Assembly: GCF_900116865.1 (NCBI RefSeq)
Contig: NZ_FPCD01000003.1
Location: forward strand, 1 to 64,000
Source of the DNA: Butyrivibrio sp. M55
GTDB taxonomy: Bacteria; Bacillota; Clostridia; Lachnospirales; Lachnospiraceae
DNA length: 64,000 bases
Reading direction: 5' to 3'
The notes under the pieces were generated by a model. That model was not told the DNA's origin and did no database searches. It saw nothing but the letters and a program-made list of their open reading frames with translations. Below, one piece after another: positions 35,476 through 45,456 of the stretch; within the stretch, counting starts at the first letter, position 1; each line of letters starts with the position of its first letter. Made by a program: the position numbers and the translations under genes.

Positions 35476-38400
35476 TTACTTTGAAGCGTCGATCAGTGCT
35501 TCCATTCCATCCCAGTCAAACAGTTTGAATAGCCTTCCAAGTTCCTTGAAAAACTCTGCATCCTTATCGGGAAGCGAATACTTCGATATACTTTCCAAAA
35601 TCATTTCAACAGAATCATAGTCCATCTGCGGTATAAGATCGGCCAGCGCTCCGTATGCATCTTTTAGCTCATCCTCAGGTATCATATCTTTCGAAGAATC
35701 TGATACATTGGCCTCCTTAATCCGTCCAAGCTTTTCTTTATAAGAAGCATACTCTTTCATGAGATCGTCTTTATAGCTGTCAATATAGACTCTATCGTTG
35801 TTATTGCCCGCCTCTTCCATCTTGGCGGCAAGTTCTTCAAGTCCGAGTGCGCCTATGATTCGTGCAGAACTCTTAAGTGCATGGACTTTGATCGTAAACA
35901 GTCTTATATTTCCCTCATCATATGCATCATTTAATATCCTTGAGTTCTCATCAATTGTTTCAAAGAAAAGATCCAGTCCGAAAAGATAACTCGAAATTCC
36001 TCCCGAGTTCTTTATTCCTTCGGGAACAGATATATCTTTTACATCATATATCCACAGCATATCCTTAGGCAGTTCGGTAAGTTCTTCGGTCGCATCCACA
36101 AGCTCCGACTTTTCCATCTTGTTCTCGGGAATGTGCTTCATAAGGGTTGTTTCCAAAGTCTCTATATCCACAGGCTTTGCAAGATATCCGTTAAATCCTT
36201 TCTCCTTATAATATTCCTCACCGGAAACGGAGTTCGCAGTAAGTGCATATACGGGAAGATCGGGCTTTATTTCTCTTATTTTTGCGAGCGTCTCTACTCC
36301 GTCAAGTCCCGGCATCATGTGATCCAAAAGAACTACATCAAAATCGCCGTCTTTTATCTTATCTATAGCATCCGCGCCGCTTTCAGAAGTTGTCACAAAT
36401 ACCTTGGTCGCCTTAAGAAGTCCCTTAATAACGCTCAGGTTCATAGGATTATCATCAACAACCAGAATGTCGGCATCGGGAGCAATAAACTTAGGTACAT
36501 ACGGTCCACCCGCCTTGCTTTCATCATGCTCGATAAATATGCCGATCGATGTGGCATCTACAATCTTCTGCGATATTATAAAGATAAATTCAGACCCTTC
36601 TCCATATACGCTGTCACAAAAGATAGTTCCTCCCATGAGCTCCGCGAATTTTCTCGAAATATCCAGTCCAAGGCCTGTTCCTTGTATACCACTGTTCTGT
36701 TCTTCATCAAGTCTTTCATATGCTGTAAAAAGTTTGTCCATATCTTCTTTTTTTATTCCTATTCCGGTATCTTTTACCGAAATGCGAATAACTGCCTCCC
36801 TGTCATTGCGCTCTTCCATCGACACGTTTAGTGAAAAGCCTCCGACTGCAGTATATTTCACGGCATTGGTAAGGAGGTTGAGTACTACCTGTTTTATTTT
36901 CTCGGCATCTCCATACATCCTCTTGGGAAGAATCTCATCAATAACCACGTCAAAGCTTAGCGCTTTTTCCGTAGCCCTTATTCTGATCATTGATACAATG
37001 GAACGCAGAAGTTCCTGTGTGTCATATTCGCGCTCCACAAGGTGCATCTTTCCCGACTCTATCTTGGATATATCAAGAAGGTCATTAATAAGACCAAGCA
37101 GCGATTCTGCAGCATTCCTGATATCAAAAGCATAGTTCATGACCGACATGAAATACCCTTTGGGCACACTTGTCGGATCTTCTCTCATTATCATTTCATT
37201 CATTCCCATGATGGTATTGATAGGAGTTCTGATCTCATGGGATATATTGGCAAGGAATCTGGACTTTGCCGTGTTCGCGTTCTCCGCCTCTTCCTTCGAC
37301 TTCTTTATCTCTTCATACTGAGTCTTTATGACAGTAAGTCTCATTACCTGCCATACGATAAAACCGGCCAATGACGCAACAAGTATCAAAAGAATGAGTC
37401 TTACTACCACCAGCTCTAAAAGTCTCGGAGCCTTTCTTATATTGAATACATCTTCCTGAAGTACATCACTTCCTCCGGCTCTCAAGATCTGGACATGTAA
37501 TTTATAATTCCCATACGGAAGTCCCGTATATTCAAGAGCTGACAACTTGCTCCTTTGAGTGACGATTCCATTATCGGGTCCGTCTTCCAGATACAGATGC
37601 ACATCGGGATTCATCATGGAATAATCCATTACCGACGCAGCTATCTGTACACGACCGTCCGAAGCAGGTATCTGATAAACTCCGTTTTCATCCTGCTCTA
37701 TTTTTTGGTTATCGCAATATATGGACTTTACATCCATCAAAACTTCGAGAGTTCCGTCATAATACTTATTGATATTTACTTTGGCCACGCCATTTCTTCC
37801 GGCCATATAAAGATTTCCGTCCTGATCCTTATATCCAAAAGAGTTACTTGTTATGGCATAGGGAAGTCCGTTGGCTATCGTATATATCTTAAAATCAGAT
37901 ATCGCATCTTTTTCCATATCATCGGCATTTACCACATAGACACCGTAAGATGACAATATCCATGCATTATCGCTGTTATCAAAATACATGTCATAATTGT
38001 TGTTATAAGGAAAAGATGTAACATTCGTCACCAATCCGTTTTTCATATATTCAATGGAATTAGACGTGACGATCCAAGCAATATCTCGCTTTTCATCCTT
38101 TACAATCCTCATGACGACATCACTTGTAAGACCGTTATCTCTTCCGATTTTTTTGATACGGTCTTCTTCAATTACATATATTCCATCGCCATCGGTACCT
38201 GCAAGGATTGCACCTTCATCATTTTCTACCAGGGTCAAAAAAACTGTATCCTTAGCGCCATCGGAAGCACCTACCGTACGCACAATCTCAAAATCTTTTA
38301 TAACGGCGAGTCCGCCGTTCGTACCTACAAGAATACTTCCGTCTTTTCCGATGGTTATACACCTTACCTGATTGCTGGGCATTCCGTTTTCTGTCGTATA

Positions 38401-39711
38401 TGAAATAATCTCTCCATTAGTTTCATAACACACAAGGCCGAGGTCATGCGTATATGTGGAAACCCACATATTTCCATCGTTATCCTCCGCAACACTTCGA
38501 ATTCTTGCATCACCAAGATAAAAAGTCAGGTCATTCTCTATTGGTTCGCCGTTTCTTCCGATAATCACAAGCCCCGTCTCTGTACCGATGTAAATATCCC
38601 CGTCATGCAGAGCAACAGCGTTGGTAACTCCCGTCGTTACTCCAGCCACATGAGTTATGTCGATAAAGTTATTGGCAACAACTTTCATAACTCCGAGAGT
38701 AGACGAAGCTACCCACAGATTTCCCTGATAATCGGACGTAACCATCTCAATTCCGCTGTTGAAATCAACATTTGTAAGTTCTTTAAAAGAACTGTCCGTG
38801 TCAATGTAACCTATCATACTTGTCGATGAAACCCAGACTCTGTTGCAGTCATAATTAAGCCAGTGTACGTTGCTTAGCGGGTCCACCGATATTCTTTCCA
38901 AATTATTGGCCGGCTGTCCAAATCTTCCGTAATATATGACGCTTTCATCCGTTCCAAAGTATAGTTTTCCTGCATCATACGGATCGGCAAGGATAGTTGT
39001 TATCTTTCCGATTCCAAGATCTGAGCTTTGATACAGCTCTGTAATCTCGCAGTCATCTATCGCAAATACTATACCGTTTGTTGTCTGCCCGTATATTCTT
39101 CCAGAAGTATCTTTGTCCAGTTTAAGGACTCTCTCTTCAGATATTCTTTCATCGTTAAGAACGCGAAGCGTATTGGTCTGATCAACATAACATACTCCGG
39201 ATGTCGTTCCGATAAAGACATTTCCGTTGTTATCTTCCTCAAATATTCTGATCGATGATGAAGACAGACCTTCTTGGTACGAATAATGTGTGCTCTCCGC
39301 ACCATCAAGAACCACTACACCGTTATCGTTTGTTCCGACCCAGATTCTACCCTTACTGTCTTCAAAGAAACCTCTTGCACTCGTAAGATATGAATGCGCA
39401 TCAATCCTGTCAAAAGTCGAACCGTCGTAGCGAATAACTCCGCTGTAGCCGCCAATCCATATATATCCATTTCTTGCACCCATGAGAAACATAGCATCGG
39501 AAGTCGGAAGACCATTCGATGCATCATATATTTCATAAGAATACGAGACACCCGGAATCTGTCCGGTTACCGCATATCCTCCGCCATAGTAAGAATGGGT
39601 GCCGACTACCGTGTCATACTTAGCATATACGTTTATATGCATCAGCATCATTAGGCAGCCTGCTACTATAGCCATGAATGCTATTTTTTTGTGTACATTC
39701 TTCACAGGCAA
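35476..39711 (-). CDS. hybrid sensor kinase with two-component propeller, HisKA, HATPase, REC and Hpt
   Basis: A 1411-residue protein. A signal anchor is followed by about fourteen propeller repeats of the GLP-S..V / DG-IWIGT type (for example DGSILVGTNGGLAVI, GDIYIGTETGLVII). Then come a Y_Y_Y-like beta domain, one transmembrane helix (LVVVRLILLILVASLAGFIV), HisKA with FLANISHEIRTPINTIM, HATPase with GTGLGLDISRKFAELMGG, a receiver (DILVVDDNPMN; VVLLDHMMPGLDG) and a C-terminal Hpt domain (FTIKVHALKSSARIIGA). It forms a full internal phosphorelay. The ligand is probably extracellular and unknown. Confidence 0.93.
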   Translation of the reverse strand: MPVKNVHKKIAFMAIVAGCLMMLMHINVYAKYDTVVGTHSYYGGGYAVTGQIPGVSYSYEIYDASNGLPTSDAMFLMGARNGYIWIGGYSGVIRYDGSTFDRIDAHSYLTSARGFFEDSKGRIWVGTNDNGVVVLDGAESTHYSYQEGLSSSSIRIFEEDNNGNVFIGTTSGVCYVDQTNTLRVLNDERISEERVLKLDKDTSGRIYGQTTNGIVFAIDDCEITELYQSSDLGIGKITTILADPYDAGKLYFGTDESVIYYGRFGQPANNLERISVDPLSNVHWLNYDCNRVWVSSTSMIGYIDTDSSFKELTNVDFNSGIEMVTSDYQGNLWVASSTLGVMKVVANNFIDITHVAGVTTGVTNAVALHDGDIYIGTETGLVIIGRNGEPIENDLTFYLGDARIRSVAEDNDGNMWVSTYTHDLGLVCYETNGEIISYTTENGMPSNQVRCITIGKDGSILVGTNGGLAVIKDFEIVRTVGASDGAKDTVFLTLVENDEGAILAGTDGDGIYVIEEDRIKKIGRDNGLTSDVVMRIVKDEKRDIAWIVTSNSIEYMKNGLVTNVTSFPYNNNYDMYFDNSDNAWILSSYGVYVVNADDMEKDAISDFKIYTIANGLPYAITSNSFGYKDQDGNLYMAGRNGVAKVNINKYYDGTLEVLMDVKSIYCDNQKIEQDENGVYQIPASDGRVQIAASVMDYSMMNPDVHLYLEDGPDNGIVTQRSKLSALEYTGLPYGNYKLHVQILRAGGSDVLQEDVFNIRKAPRLLELVVVRLILLILVASLAGFIVWQVMRLTVIKTQYEEIKKSKEEAENANTAKSRFLANISHEIRTPINTIMGMNEMIMREDPTSVPKGYFMSVMNYAFDIRNAAESLLGLINDLLDISKIESGKMHLVEREYDTQELLRSIVSMIRIRATEKALSFDVVIDEILPKRMYGDAEKIKQVVLNLLTNAVKYTAVGGFSLNVSMEERNDREAVIRISVKDTGIGIKKEDMDKLFTAYERLDEEQNSGIQGTGLGLDISRKFAELMGGTIFCDSVYGEGSEFIFIISQKIVDATSIGIFIEHDESKAGGPYVPKFIAPDADILVVDDNPMNLSVIKGLLKATKVFVTTSESGADAIDKIKDGDFDVVLLDHMMPGLDGVETLAKIREIKPDLPVYALTANSVSGEEYYKEKGFNGYLAKPVDIETLETTLMKHIPENKMEKSELVDATEELTELPKDMLWIYDVKDISVPEGIKNSGGISSYLFGLDLFFETIDENSRILNDAYDEGNIRLFTIKVHALKSSARIIGALGLEELAAKMEEAGNNNDRVYIDSYKDDLMKEYASYKEKLGRIKEANVSDSSKDMIPEDELKDAYGALADLIPQMDYDSVEMILESISKYSLPDKDAEFFKELGRLFKLFDWDGMEALIDASK

Positions 39712-39717
39712 CCTCCA

Positions 39718-41853
39718 TCAAACCTTCTGATTATATTTATTAAGGATTACCTTTATCTCAGGGATTGAATCCATAAATACCTCTACACACTTGGGGTCAA
39801 ACTGAGTTCCCGCACCCTCGCTTATGATAGCCAGCGCTTTATCCAAAGGGAATGCCTCCTTATATACACGCGGCGAAGAAAGCGCATCAAAAACATCTGC
39901 AACAGCCATGATCCTTGCAGACAGCGGTATAACTTCTCCGTGTAGTCCTTCGGGATAGCCTTTTCCATCCCAGCGCTCATGGTGGTATGCAGCCATATTT
40001 CTTGCTTCTTTAAGATATACCTCACCTTTTACCGTATTGATTGCCTTCTCGATTATCTCTCTACCTGCGGTGGTGTGAGTTTTCATTATTTCAAATTCTT
40101 CAGGTGTCAGTTTGCCGGGTTTATTAAGAATCTTGTCGGATATATTGATCTTACCTACATCATGAAGCGGCGCACTTCTGACAACGTCGGACTTAAACTT
40201 GGCACTGATCTTTTCGGGATAGTAGCCTTTCTTTTCAAGGCCTTCCACGATTATCTTTACATATTCGGAAGTTTTCTGAACATGCGCACCTGTATCGGAA
40301 TCCCTGTTCTCGACAAGATCCGCCATTGTGATGATAAGTCCGTCCTGCATCTTCAGCGTTGCTTCTGAAAATCTTCTTACACTACGGATCTTCTCAGTCT
40401 GATTGAGCGCCATATCGCATATTATCCTGTACATTTTCTCAATCTCGTCGCCTGTCTGAATATCAATGGCTCTCATCTGTCTTACCGCTTCATCAAGTTC
40501 CACCTGGTTGTCCCCTGCCTTGATGAAGTTCTCAACACTCTTTTCTATGCTGTTTATCGGGTATACCATACCTGTTCCGGTACTCCACAGACCAAACGCT
40601 ATTATCAGGATAAAGAAAGATGTCATTATGAATAACACACGTAGCAAAAATCCCTGCATATAGTCTGAAAGAAACGCAAGTGATGTCTCCGCTACCGCGT
40701 AACCCATGCAGATTCCATTCTTGTCTATGATCGGACAATATGCGCTCATAAACCAACCGGAACGCGACAGACTTTCAACAGGCGCAACCTCTTCTCCTTT
40801 AAACAGCGCTCCGACATACGGCTGCATATTCTCATCAAATTTCTCTTTTTCGCCCGGAATGTGCTTTCTTACGCCATCCGGAACTATATCAAATACGATG
40901 TACCAGCCGTCACTACTGAGCTTATTTATATAGATACGGTCAACTCCCGTAACTGCTTCTTTGATACTGATAAGTTCTCTTTCCGTCCCCTCATATGCAT
41001 CCGCATATATGCCCTTGGCAATACATTCATCTATGATATTGGGATCGACTTTTTGAGCTGCGAAACGTGCCACATTTAAGGCAATTTCTGCCTTTTCCGC
41101 TTTTGCATTTTTAAAGTACAGAGTTATTCCAACGATTCCCATTATCACGGTAAGTGCCAATGAACATCCGACAAGCATCACTGTTATTCTTATCCTAAGA
41201 GAATGTATCGAAGAAAAACTAAGTGAACCTATCCTTTTTACTTCACTTATCGATAGCGGCTTCTGTTTCCACCCACTGTTCCTTATCTTTTCACATGTTC
41301 TGTCAGGAATAAAATGTAACAAAAGAAGCGCCACAAAAATTGAAACGCCCTTATCCAGAATATTCAGCAAAATATCGATGATGAAATAGGACCAAAAATC
41401 GCTGATTCCAAACTGTATCGTAAAAGCCTCGACCAAAGCTTCAAACGACTGGGTTTGCGGTCTCCCCATTGCGCCCCACTGAATAGCCGCGCCAAGAGCA
41501 CCGCTTCCTATTCCAACGGTAAATACAAATATAAGTATCTTTTTTATATGATCGAACTTTTTTTCTCTTACAAACCACGCTGTATAAATTGCCACAAGCG
41601 CGCTTATAAAGCCAAAATAAATCGCCTCTCTGTTAAATATAGTGCTGACCGCATTCGTCAGTACCGCAGTTACTATTCCCGGAAAAAGACCTCCAACCAG
41701 CGATACAAATATAGTTCCGACAGCATCGAGGTAAATCGGCAGATCATACTTACGGGCAATAAATGACATAGCTACATTCATTGCGATTCCGAAAAAAATG
41801 GTCAACACGCGGAGTAATCTATTATGACTTGTTTTTTGTAAAGTAATTTTCAA
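39718..41853 (-). CDS. membrane HD-GYP cyclic-di-GMP phosphodiesterase
   Basis: A 711-residue protein. Six hydrophobic helices at the N-terminus resemble an ECF-S or MASE-like sensor (LPIYLDAVGTIFVSLVGGLF). A second membrane helix pair flanks an extracytoplasmic Cache-like domain (about 240-400), and HD-GYP follows (HVQKTSEYVKI; APLHDVGKINISD; HHERWDGKGYPEGLHG; MAVADVFDALSSPRVYKE). HD and GYP are intact. The start codon is TTG at 41853, with GGAGG 8 nt upstream. First gene of the signalling block, 7 bp before the hybrid kinase start. Confidence 0.9.
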   Translation of the reverse strand: MKITLQKTSHNRLLRVLTIFFGIAMNVAMSFIARKYDLPIYLDAVGTIFVSLVGGLFPGIVTAVLTNAVSTIFNREAIYFGFISALVAIYTAWFVREKKFDHIKKILIFVFTVGIGSGALGAAIQWGAMGRPQTQSFEALVEAFTIQFGISDFWSYFIIDILLNILDKGVSIFVALLLLHFIPDRTCEKIRNSGWKQKPLSISEVKRIGSLSFSSIHSLRIRITVMLVGCSLALTVIMGIVGITLYFKNAKAEKAEIALNVARFAAQKVDPNIIDECIAKGIYADAYEGTERELISIKEAVTGVDRIYINKLSSDGWYIVFDIVPDGVRKHIPGEKEKFDENMQPYVGALFKGEEVAPVESLSRSGWFMSAYCPIIDKNGICMGYAVAETSLAFLSDYMQGFLLRVLFIMTSFFILIIAFGLWSTGTGMVYPINSIEKSVENFIKAGDNQVELDEAVRQMRAIDIQTGDEIEKMYRIICDMALNQTEKIRSVRRFSEATLKMQDGLIITMADLVENRDSDTGAHVQKTSEYVKIIVEGLEKKGYYPEKISAKFKSDVVRSAPLHDVGKINISDKILNKPGKLTPEEFEIMKTHTTAGREIIEKAINTVKGEVYLKEARNMAAYHHERWDGKGYPEGLHGEVIPLSARIMAVADVFDALSSPRVYKEAFPLDKALAIISEGAGTQFDPKCVEVFMDSIPEIKVILNKYNQKV

Positions 41854-41879
41854 CCCCTATACCTCCAAAAAACGCAAAA

Positions 41880-41925
41880 TGCCAAAAGATGGAACAAATG
41901 TCTTACATTCTCCATCTCTTGGCAT
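41880..41925 (-). terminator. hairpin plus T-run upstream of the HD-GYP gene
   Basis: ATGCCAA-AAGATGGA pairs with TCCATCT-CTTGGCAT around a 16-17 nt loop, and on minus TTTTGCGTTTTTT follows. It either ends the isochorismatase-type transcript or acts as an attenuator for the HD-GYP operon, since it overlaps the leader and ends close to the ribosome site. The rest of 41926-42160 is AT-rich, with no feature that I can support. Confidence 0.6.
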
Positions 41926-42160
41926 ATCATAATCATATATAACAAATCGCAAGATTCGACTCTGAAAAAACAACATAACTTCGTCACCCTAAAAAAATGC
42001 AACATAAAAAAACTGAAATAATCAACTTTTCGTAAATATTTTAGCACGTTTTGGGTTATACAACGAATACTTGCTGTATTCTTTATCGTTATTTAATATT
42101 TGTACATTGTCATCAATTACTCCACGACTCGATCCGAGACGCTTAGATGTCTCAATCCGC

Positions 42161-42691
42161 TCATTTACCCTGCATACGACTTCTAGCTTCTTCCATAGTG
42201 ATACATTTTGCATATCTTTTCGGCCACATGAATTCGTTGTAGTAGCGGTAGCACGATGCCCTGTCCATAAACTCATTGTCATAGGTCGAATTGGTATATT
42301 CGGGAACCAGAACCTCAAATCCGTTGTCAAAACCTGTTCTGATCGTCGCATCTATGCAGAAGTTGGTCATGATGCCCACCATCATCACAGTCTTTACACC
42401 TTTTTTCTTAAGATAATCCAAAAGACCTGTCGACGGGTGAAGTGCACTGTTTACGTTCTTAGTAAATATCTTTTCCCCATCGTTTGGAGCAAATTCATCG
42501 AATATCTCAAAATCTTCGTCCCCTACGCTAAATCCCGTTCCGGGTCCGTCATCATGCTGAACAAAGATTACTTCTTTGTTGTTCTCTCTTGCAAGAGCGA
42601 TAAGCTCCTTGATGTTGGATTTTAGCTTTTCAAACTCATAGAGCCTGTCATCTGTTATCCCTTTTTGCGTGTCGATTACAAGTAGTACCAT
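42161..42691 (-). CDS. isochorismatase-family cysteine hydrolase
   Basis: A 176-residue protein with the isochorismatase-fold triad: Asp7 in LLVIDTQKGI, Lys in FTKNVNSALHPS and Cys in MVGIMTNFCIDATIRTG. The family hydrolyses amides such as nicotinamide, ureidoacrylate or related compounds; the substrate is not determined. It lies 25 bp downstream of the GNAT gene on the same strand. Confidence 0.9.
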   Translation of the reverse strand: MVLLVIDTQKGITDDRLYEFEKLKSNIKELIALARENNKEVIFVQHDDGPGTGFSVGDEDFEIFDEFAPNDGEKIFTKNVNSALHPSTGLLDYLKKKGVKTVMMVGIMTNFCIDATIRTGFDNGFEVLVPEYTNSTYDNEFMDRASCYRYYNEFMWPKRYAKCITMEEARSRMQGK

Positions 42692-42716
42692 GGTGTCCTC
42701 CCTTAAGGTTTATAAT

Positions 42717-43172
42717 TTATATCAACTCCATCTCTGCATTCATAGGCACAAAGCCATACTTTTCATAAAGTGGCCTGCCCATGTCCGTTGCTTCCAGCGA
42801 TATCTGCATGATTCCGCGTCTTTTGGCATCCTGTACAAGCATATCCAGGGTCTTAAATGCGATTCCCTGCCTGCGATATGCGGGATTGGTATACATATTC
42901 ATAATATAGGCTTTCTTACCGCTTGGATTGTGATATGTCGGCATGACTTCATAGTAGCTTACCCCGCCTGCGCCGACAAAAGAGTTGCCGTCCATAACCA
43001 GGATTGCTGTGTGTGTGCCGTCCTGCAGTGCTCTTTTATAATATTCTCTTGAAGAAGTCTCTACTTCTGACATATCTACTGAATCATCAAGCTTATTTGC
43101 TGCACGCAACACATCAATTCGCGAAGAAGTCAAAAGCTCGATGTCATCAAGTTTCGCTATTTTATATTCCAT
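42717..43172 (-). CDS. GNAT-family N-acetyltransferase
   Basis: A 151-residue single GNAT domain. The acetyl-CoA loop is NPAYRRQGIAFKTLD with the preceding AYIMNMYT strand, and the C-terminal YEKYGFVPMNAEM motif is typical. The substrate is unknown. It is grouped with a hydrolase gene downstream and a DNA glycosylase upstream, with short gaps. Confidence 0.9.
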   Translation of the reverse strand: MEYKIAKLDDIELLTSSRIDVLRAANKLDDSVDMSEVETSSREYYKRALQDGTHTAILVMDGNSFVGAGGVSYYEVMPTYHNPSGKKAYIMNMYTNPAYRRQGIAFKTLDMLVQDAKRRGIMQISLEATDMGRPLYEKYGFVPMNAEMELI

Positions 43173-43197
43173 GAAACAATCCTTTCTGTCGTATCTT

Positions 43198-43674
43198 TTA
43201 TCTCTTTATAATTCTCCACGCCTCGACCAGCTTATCCACATTCCACGCCGCATTGGCAGGGCTTGTGGATGGCAGGCAGATTGCGGGTCTTTCTATATTT
43301 TTTTCGGTGTATTTCTTGTAATATTTCTCTGCAGTCTTACCGTTTACGTATATTGCTTCAATATCAGCGTTTTCAAGGATTATCTTAAGATCATTCGCCG
43401 TGACGTTCTTTATGCTGGAGTCCGAGGATCCCGTTATATCACACGAATGAATGACATCCCAGAGCGCTATGTTGTTTCGCTTAAGAAGCGCTTTCTTCTC
43501 ATCTATTGTCTTCGGAACTTCCTCATCAAAAATAGCCGCAATGACTTTCCAAAATCTATTTTGCGGATGTCCGTAGAAAAACTGCGCTTCTCGCGATTTC
43601 ACCGAAGGAAAGCTCCCAAGAATAAGCACTCTCGAATCCTTGTCAAAAAGAGGCTGTATCGGATGTACTATCAT
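43198..43674 (-). CDS. DNA-deoxyinosine glycosylase (uracil-DNA glycosylase superfamily)
   Basis: A 158-residue protein with the superfamily motif 1 LILGSFPSVKSREAQFFYGHPQNRFW and motif 2 LPSTSPANAAWN. This matches the Clostridial type that excises hypoxanthine, and related mispaired bases, from DNA. It overlaps the nitroreductase gene by 4 nt (ATGA), so the two are coupled. Confidence 0.88.
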   Translation of the reverse strand: MIVHPIQPLFDKDSRVLILGSFPSVKSREAQFFYGHPQNRFWKVIAAIFDEEVPKTIDEKKALLKRNNIALWDVIHSCDITGSSDSSIKNVTANDLKIILENADIEAIYVNGKTAEKYYKKYTEKNIERPAICLPSTSPANAAWNVDKLVEAWRIIKR

Positions 43675-44258
43675 CTAAATTCCACCACCTCGTCAAAACT
43701 CTTCCTAGGTCTGGGATTCGGCGTCTCATCCGGAACCCCCACTATAACAGCACTGATAAGCTGCCCGTTAATTCCCAGATATTGTGCCAGTTCCTGATAT
43801 GCATAGAAAGTATTAGCTATCCAAAGAGTTCCATATCCAAGTTCTGTTGCGGCAAGAAGCATATTCTGAATTGCCGCCCCTATGGAAAGTGAATCAATTA
43901 TCTCCGTAATTCTGTCATTAACGTTGATATCCACAAAAGGAATTTTCCCGTTGGAGTTTTCCACAAAGATAACCACAGGAGCCTGCCTCATTATCCTCAA
44001 AGTGTTGAAAGCATCTGAAATAAGCGGTTCAATTCCGGGCACATCCTTAAGCTCTTCACGTGACCTTTCAAGCCCCTTCTCCATAACATCAAGCGCTTCC
44101 TCTTTTTTCTCACCTTCCATCACAATGAACTTCCACGGTTGTCTGTTCTTCGCAGAAGGCGCCAGAATACCCGCTTCGATTATCTTTTTTATATCATCCT
44201 TATTGACCGCATCAGCCTTGTATTTCCTGATGCTGTGTCTTGCCGCGATTTCTTTCAT
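43671..44258 (-). CDS. nitroreductase-family protein
   Basis: A 195-residue FMN-dependent oxidoreductase-type protein. RHSIRKYKADAV at the start and APSAKNRQPWKFIV contact FMN, LSIGAAIQNMLLAATELGYGTLWI is the core helix, and IVGVPDETPNPRPRKSFDEVV ends it. It reduces nitro, quinone or enone compounds with NAD(P)H; the true substrate is unknown. It overlaps the glycosylase gene by 4 nt. Confidence 0.9.
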   Translation of the reverse strand: MKEIAARHSIRKYKADAVNKDDIKKIIEAGILAPSAKNRQPWKFIVMEGEKKEEALDVMEKGLERSREELKDVPGIEPLISDAFNTLRIMRQAPVVIFVENSNGKIPFVDINVNDRITEIIDSLSIGAAIQNMLLAATELGYGTLWIANTFYAYQELAQYLGINGQLISAVIVGVPDETPNPRPRKSFDEVVEFR

Positions 44259-44304
44259 GTGTTTGTCCTCCCATACCGGTAATGTTTTGTCACCTACAAT
44301 ATTC

Positions 44305-45456
44305 TCACAAATCTATCTCACATTTAAAGTACTCATTTTCTTCAGCCGAGAACTTCACGGCGTATTTATATTTTTTTGCCACCTGCTTAACAACGCGGAT
44401 TCCAAGGCCGTGCTCGGGAAGATATGCGTTCTTTATTCTTTCGTTAAGTGCCTTGATCTTCTGCTCAGGTGCACCCTGTCCGTTATCACATATAGTAAGT
44501 TTAGCCTTACCATTACCGCGCTCAGATAACGTAACTTTTATCTCACAACCTTTTTCGTTATGAACAATCGAGTTGGTAATAAGGTTCTCGATCATGCGCC
44601 TGATCAGCGTTACATCCGCCTGAATACCGTAATTCTCAAGCCGCTCGTCCACTTGCAGGTCAAAAGAATATTCCTCGTAGGTATTTATATAATCGCACAA
44701 TATATCCCTAAGAAGCGATGTGAGATTTATCTTTTCATTACTCCACTTACCCGTTCCCGCTTCCAGCTTGTTCTCGGTGTTAAGATTCCCTATCAGGTCT
44801 CTTATCTTAAAACACTGCTTTTCCTCGATGCTTCCCTTTTCCACAGATCCCATAACTATGCTGAGCGGCGTCCTTATATCATGCGAAACTCCGGCAATCC
44901 ACTCAGTCCTTGCTTTCTCTCTTGCAAGCATCCACTTTCGCGTTATCAGAACCGGCAACAGCATCAGGATAAGCATATTTGCAACAAGCATATACGGGCC
45001 AAATCTGATCATGCTGTCCATGGTTTCCATATTTATTTCCAAAATGTACTTCCATATGCTGCCCTTGGGATGTCCGACCACCAAAATGCCGTCGTCCCTT
45101 GCCCAGTTATAAATGGGATAATCATTCAGATACCAATGTGAAAAAGAAGCCACCTCTTTTATCCCATAGGAATCCGGAATTTCCGCCGGCTTGTTATAAT
45201 TCCAGATCACATTCCCGGAATCATCGATTATCATAGCAAAAGAGCCTGTTCTGTCCAAACGGTCATATACGGATTGGTCTACATTATACACACCGCCTTC
45301 GTTAACGATCTTCTCCGATACCTTTTCTATTCGATACGTATCCAGGTATTCCTTCTCTTTCCGCACACATATAAAGAACATCACCAAAACATCGATCACT
45401 ATAAGCGACACCAGAACCAGCATCATGGAAAAGATGTATCCGGATATTTTTTTCAT
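44305..45456 (-). CDS. sensor histidine kinase (partner of 45456 regulator)
   Basis: A 383-residue protein: TM1 at about 8-30, an extracytoplasmic domain of about 120 residues, TM2 (MLVANMLILMLLPVLI), HisKA with GVSHDIRTPLSIVMG, and HATPase with NLITNSIVHNEKG, DNGQGAP and HGLGIRVVKQVAKKY. Its start shares one base with the regulator stop (TAATG). The nearby ABC transporter on plus suggests control of a peptide-antibiotic export or immunity system. Confidence 0.92.
   Translation of the reverse strand: MKKISGYIFSMMLVLVSLIVIDVLVMFFICVRKEKEYLDTYRIEKVSEKIVNEGGVYNVDQSVYDRLDRTGSFAMIIDDSGNVIWNYNKPAEIPDSYGIKEVASFSHWYLNDYPIYNWARDDGILVVGHPKGSIWKYILEINMETMDSMIRFGPYMLVANMLILMLLPVLITRKWMLAREKARTEWIAGVSHDIRTPLSIVMGSVEKGSIEEKQCFKIRDLIGNLNTENKLEAGTGKWSNEKINLTSLLRDILCDYINTYEEYSFDLQVDERLENYGIQADVTLIRRMIENLITNSIVHNEKGCEIKVTLSERGNGKAKLTICDNGQGAPEQKIKALNERIKNAYLPEHGLGIRVVKQVAKKYKYAVKFSAEENEYFKCEIDL

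Noticed and set aside
41854..42160. Cyclic-di-GMP riboswitch before the HD-GYP gene
   Set aside because: No match to GEMM-I or GEMM-II core sequences; only a terminator-like hairpin is present.
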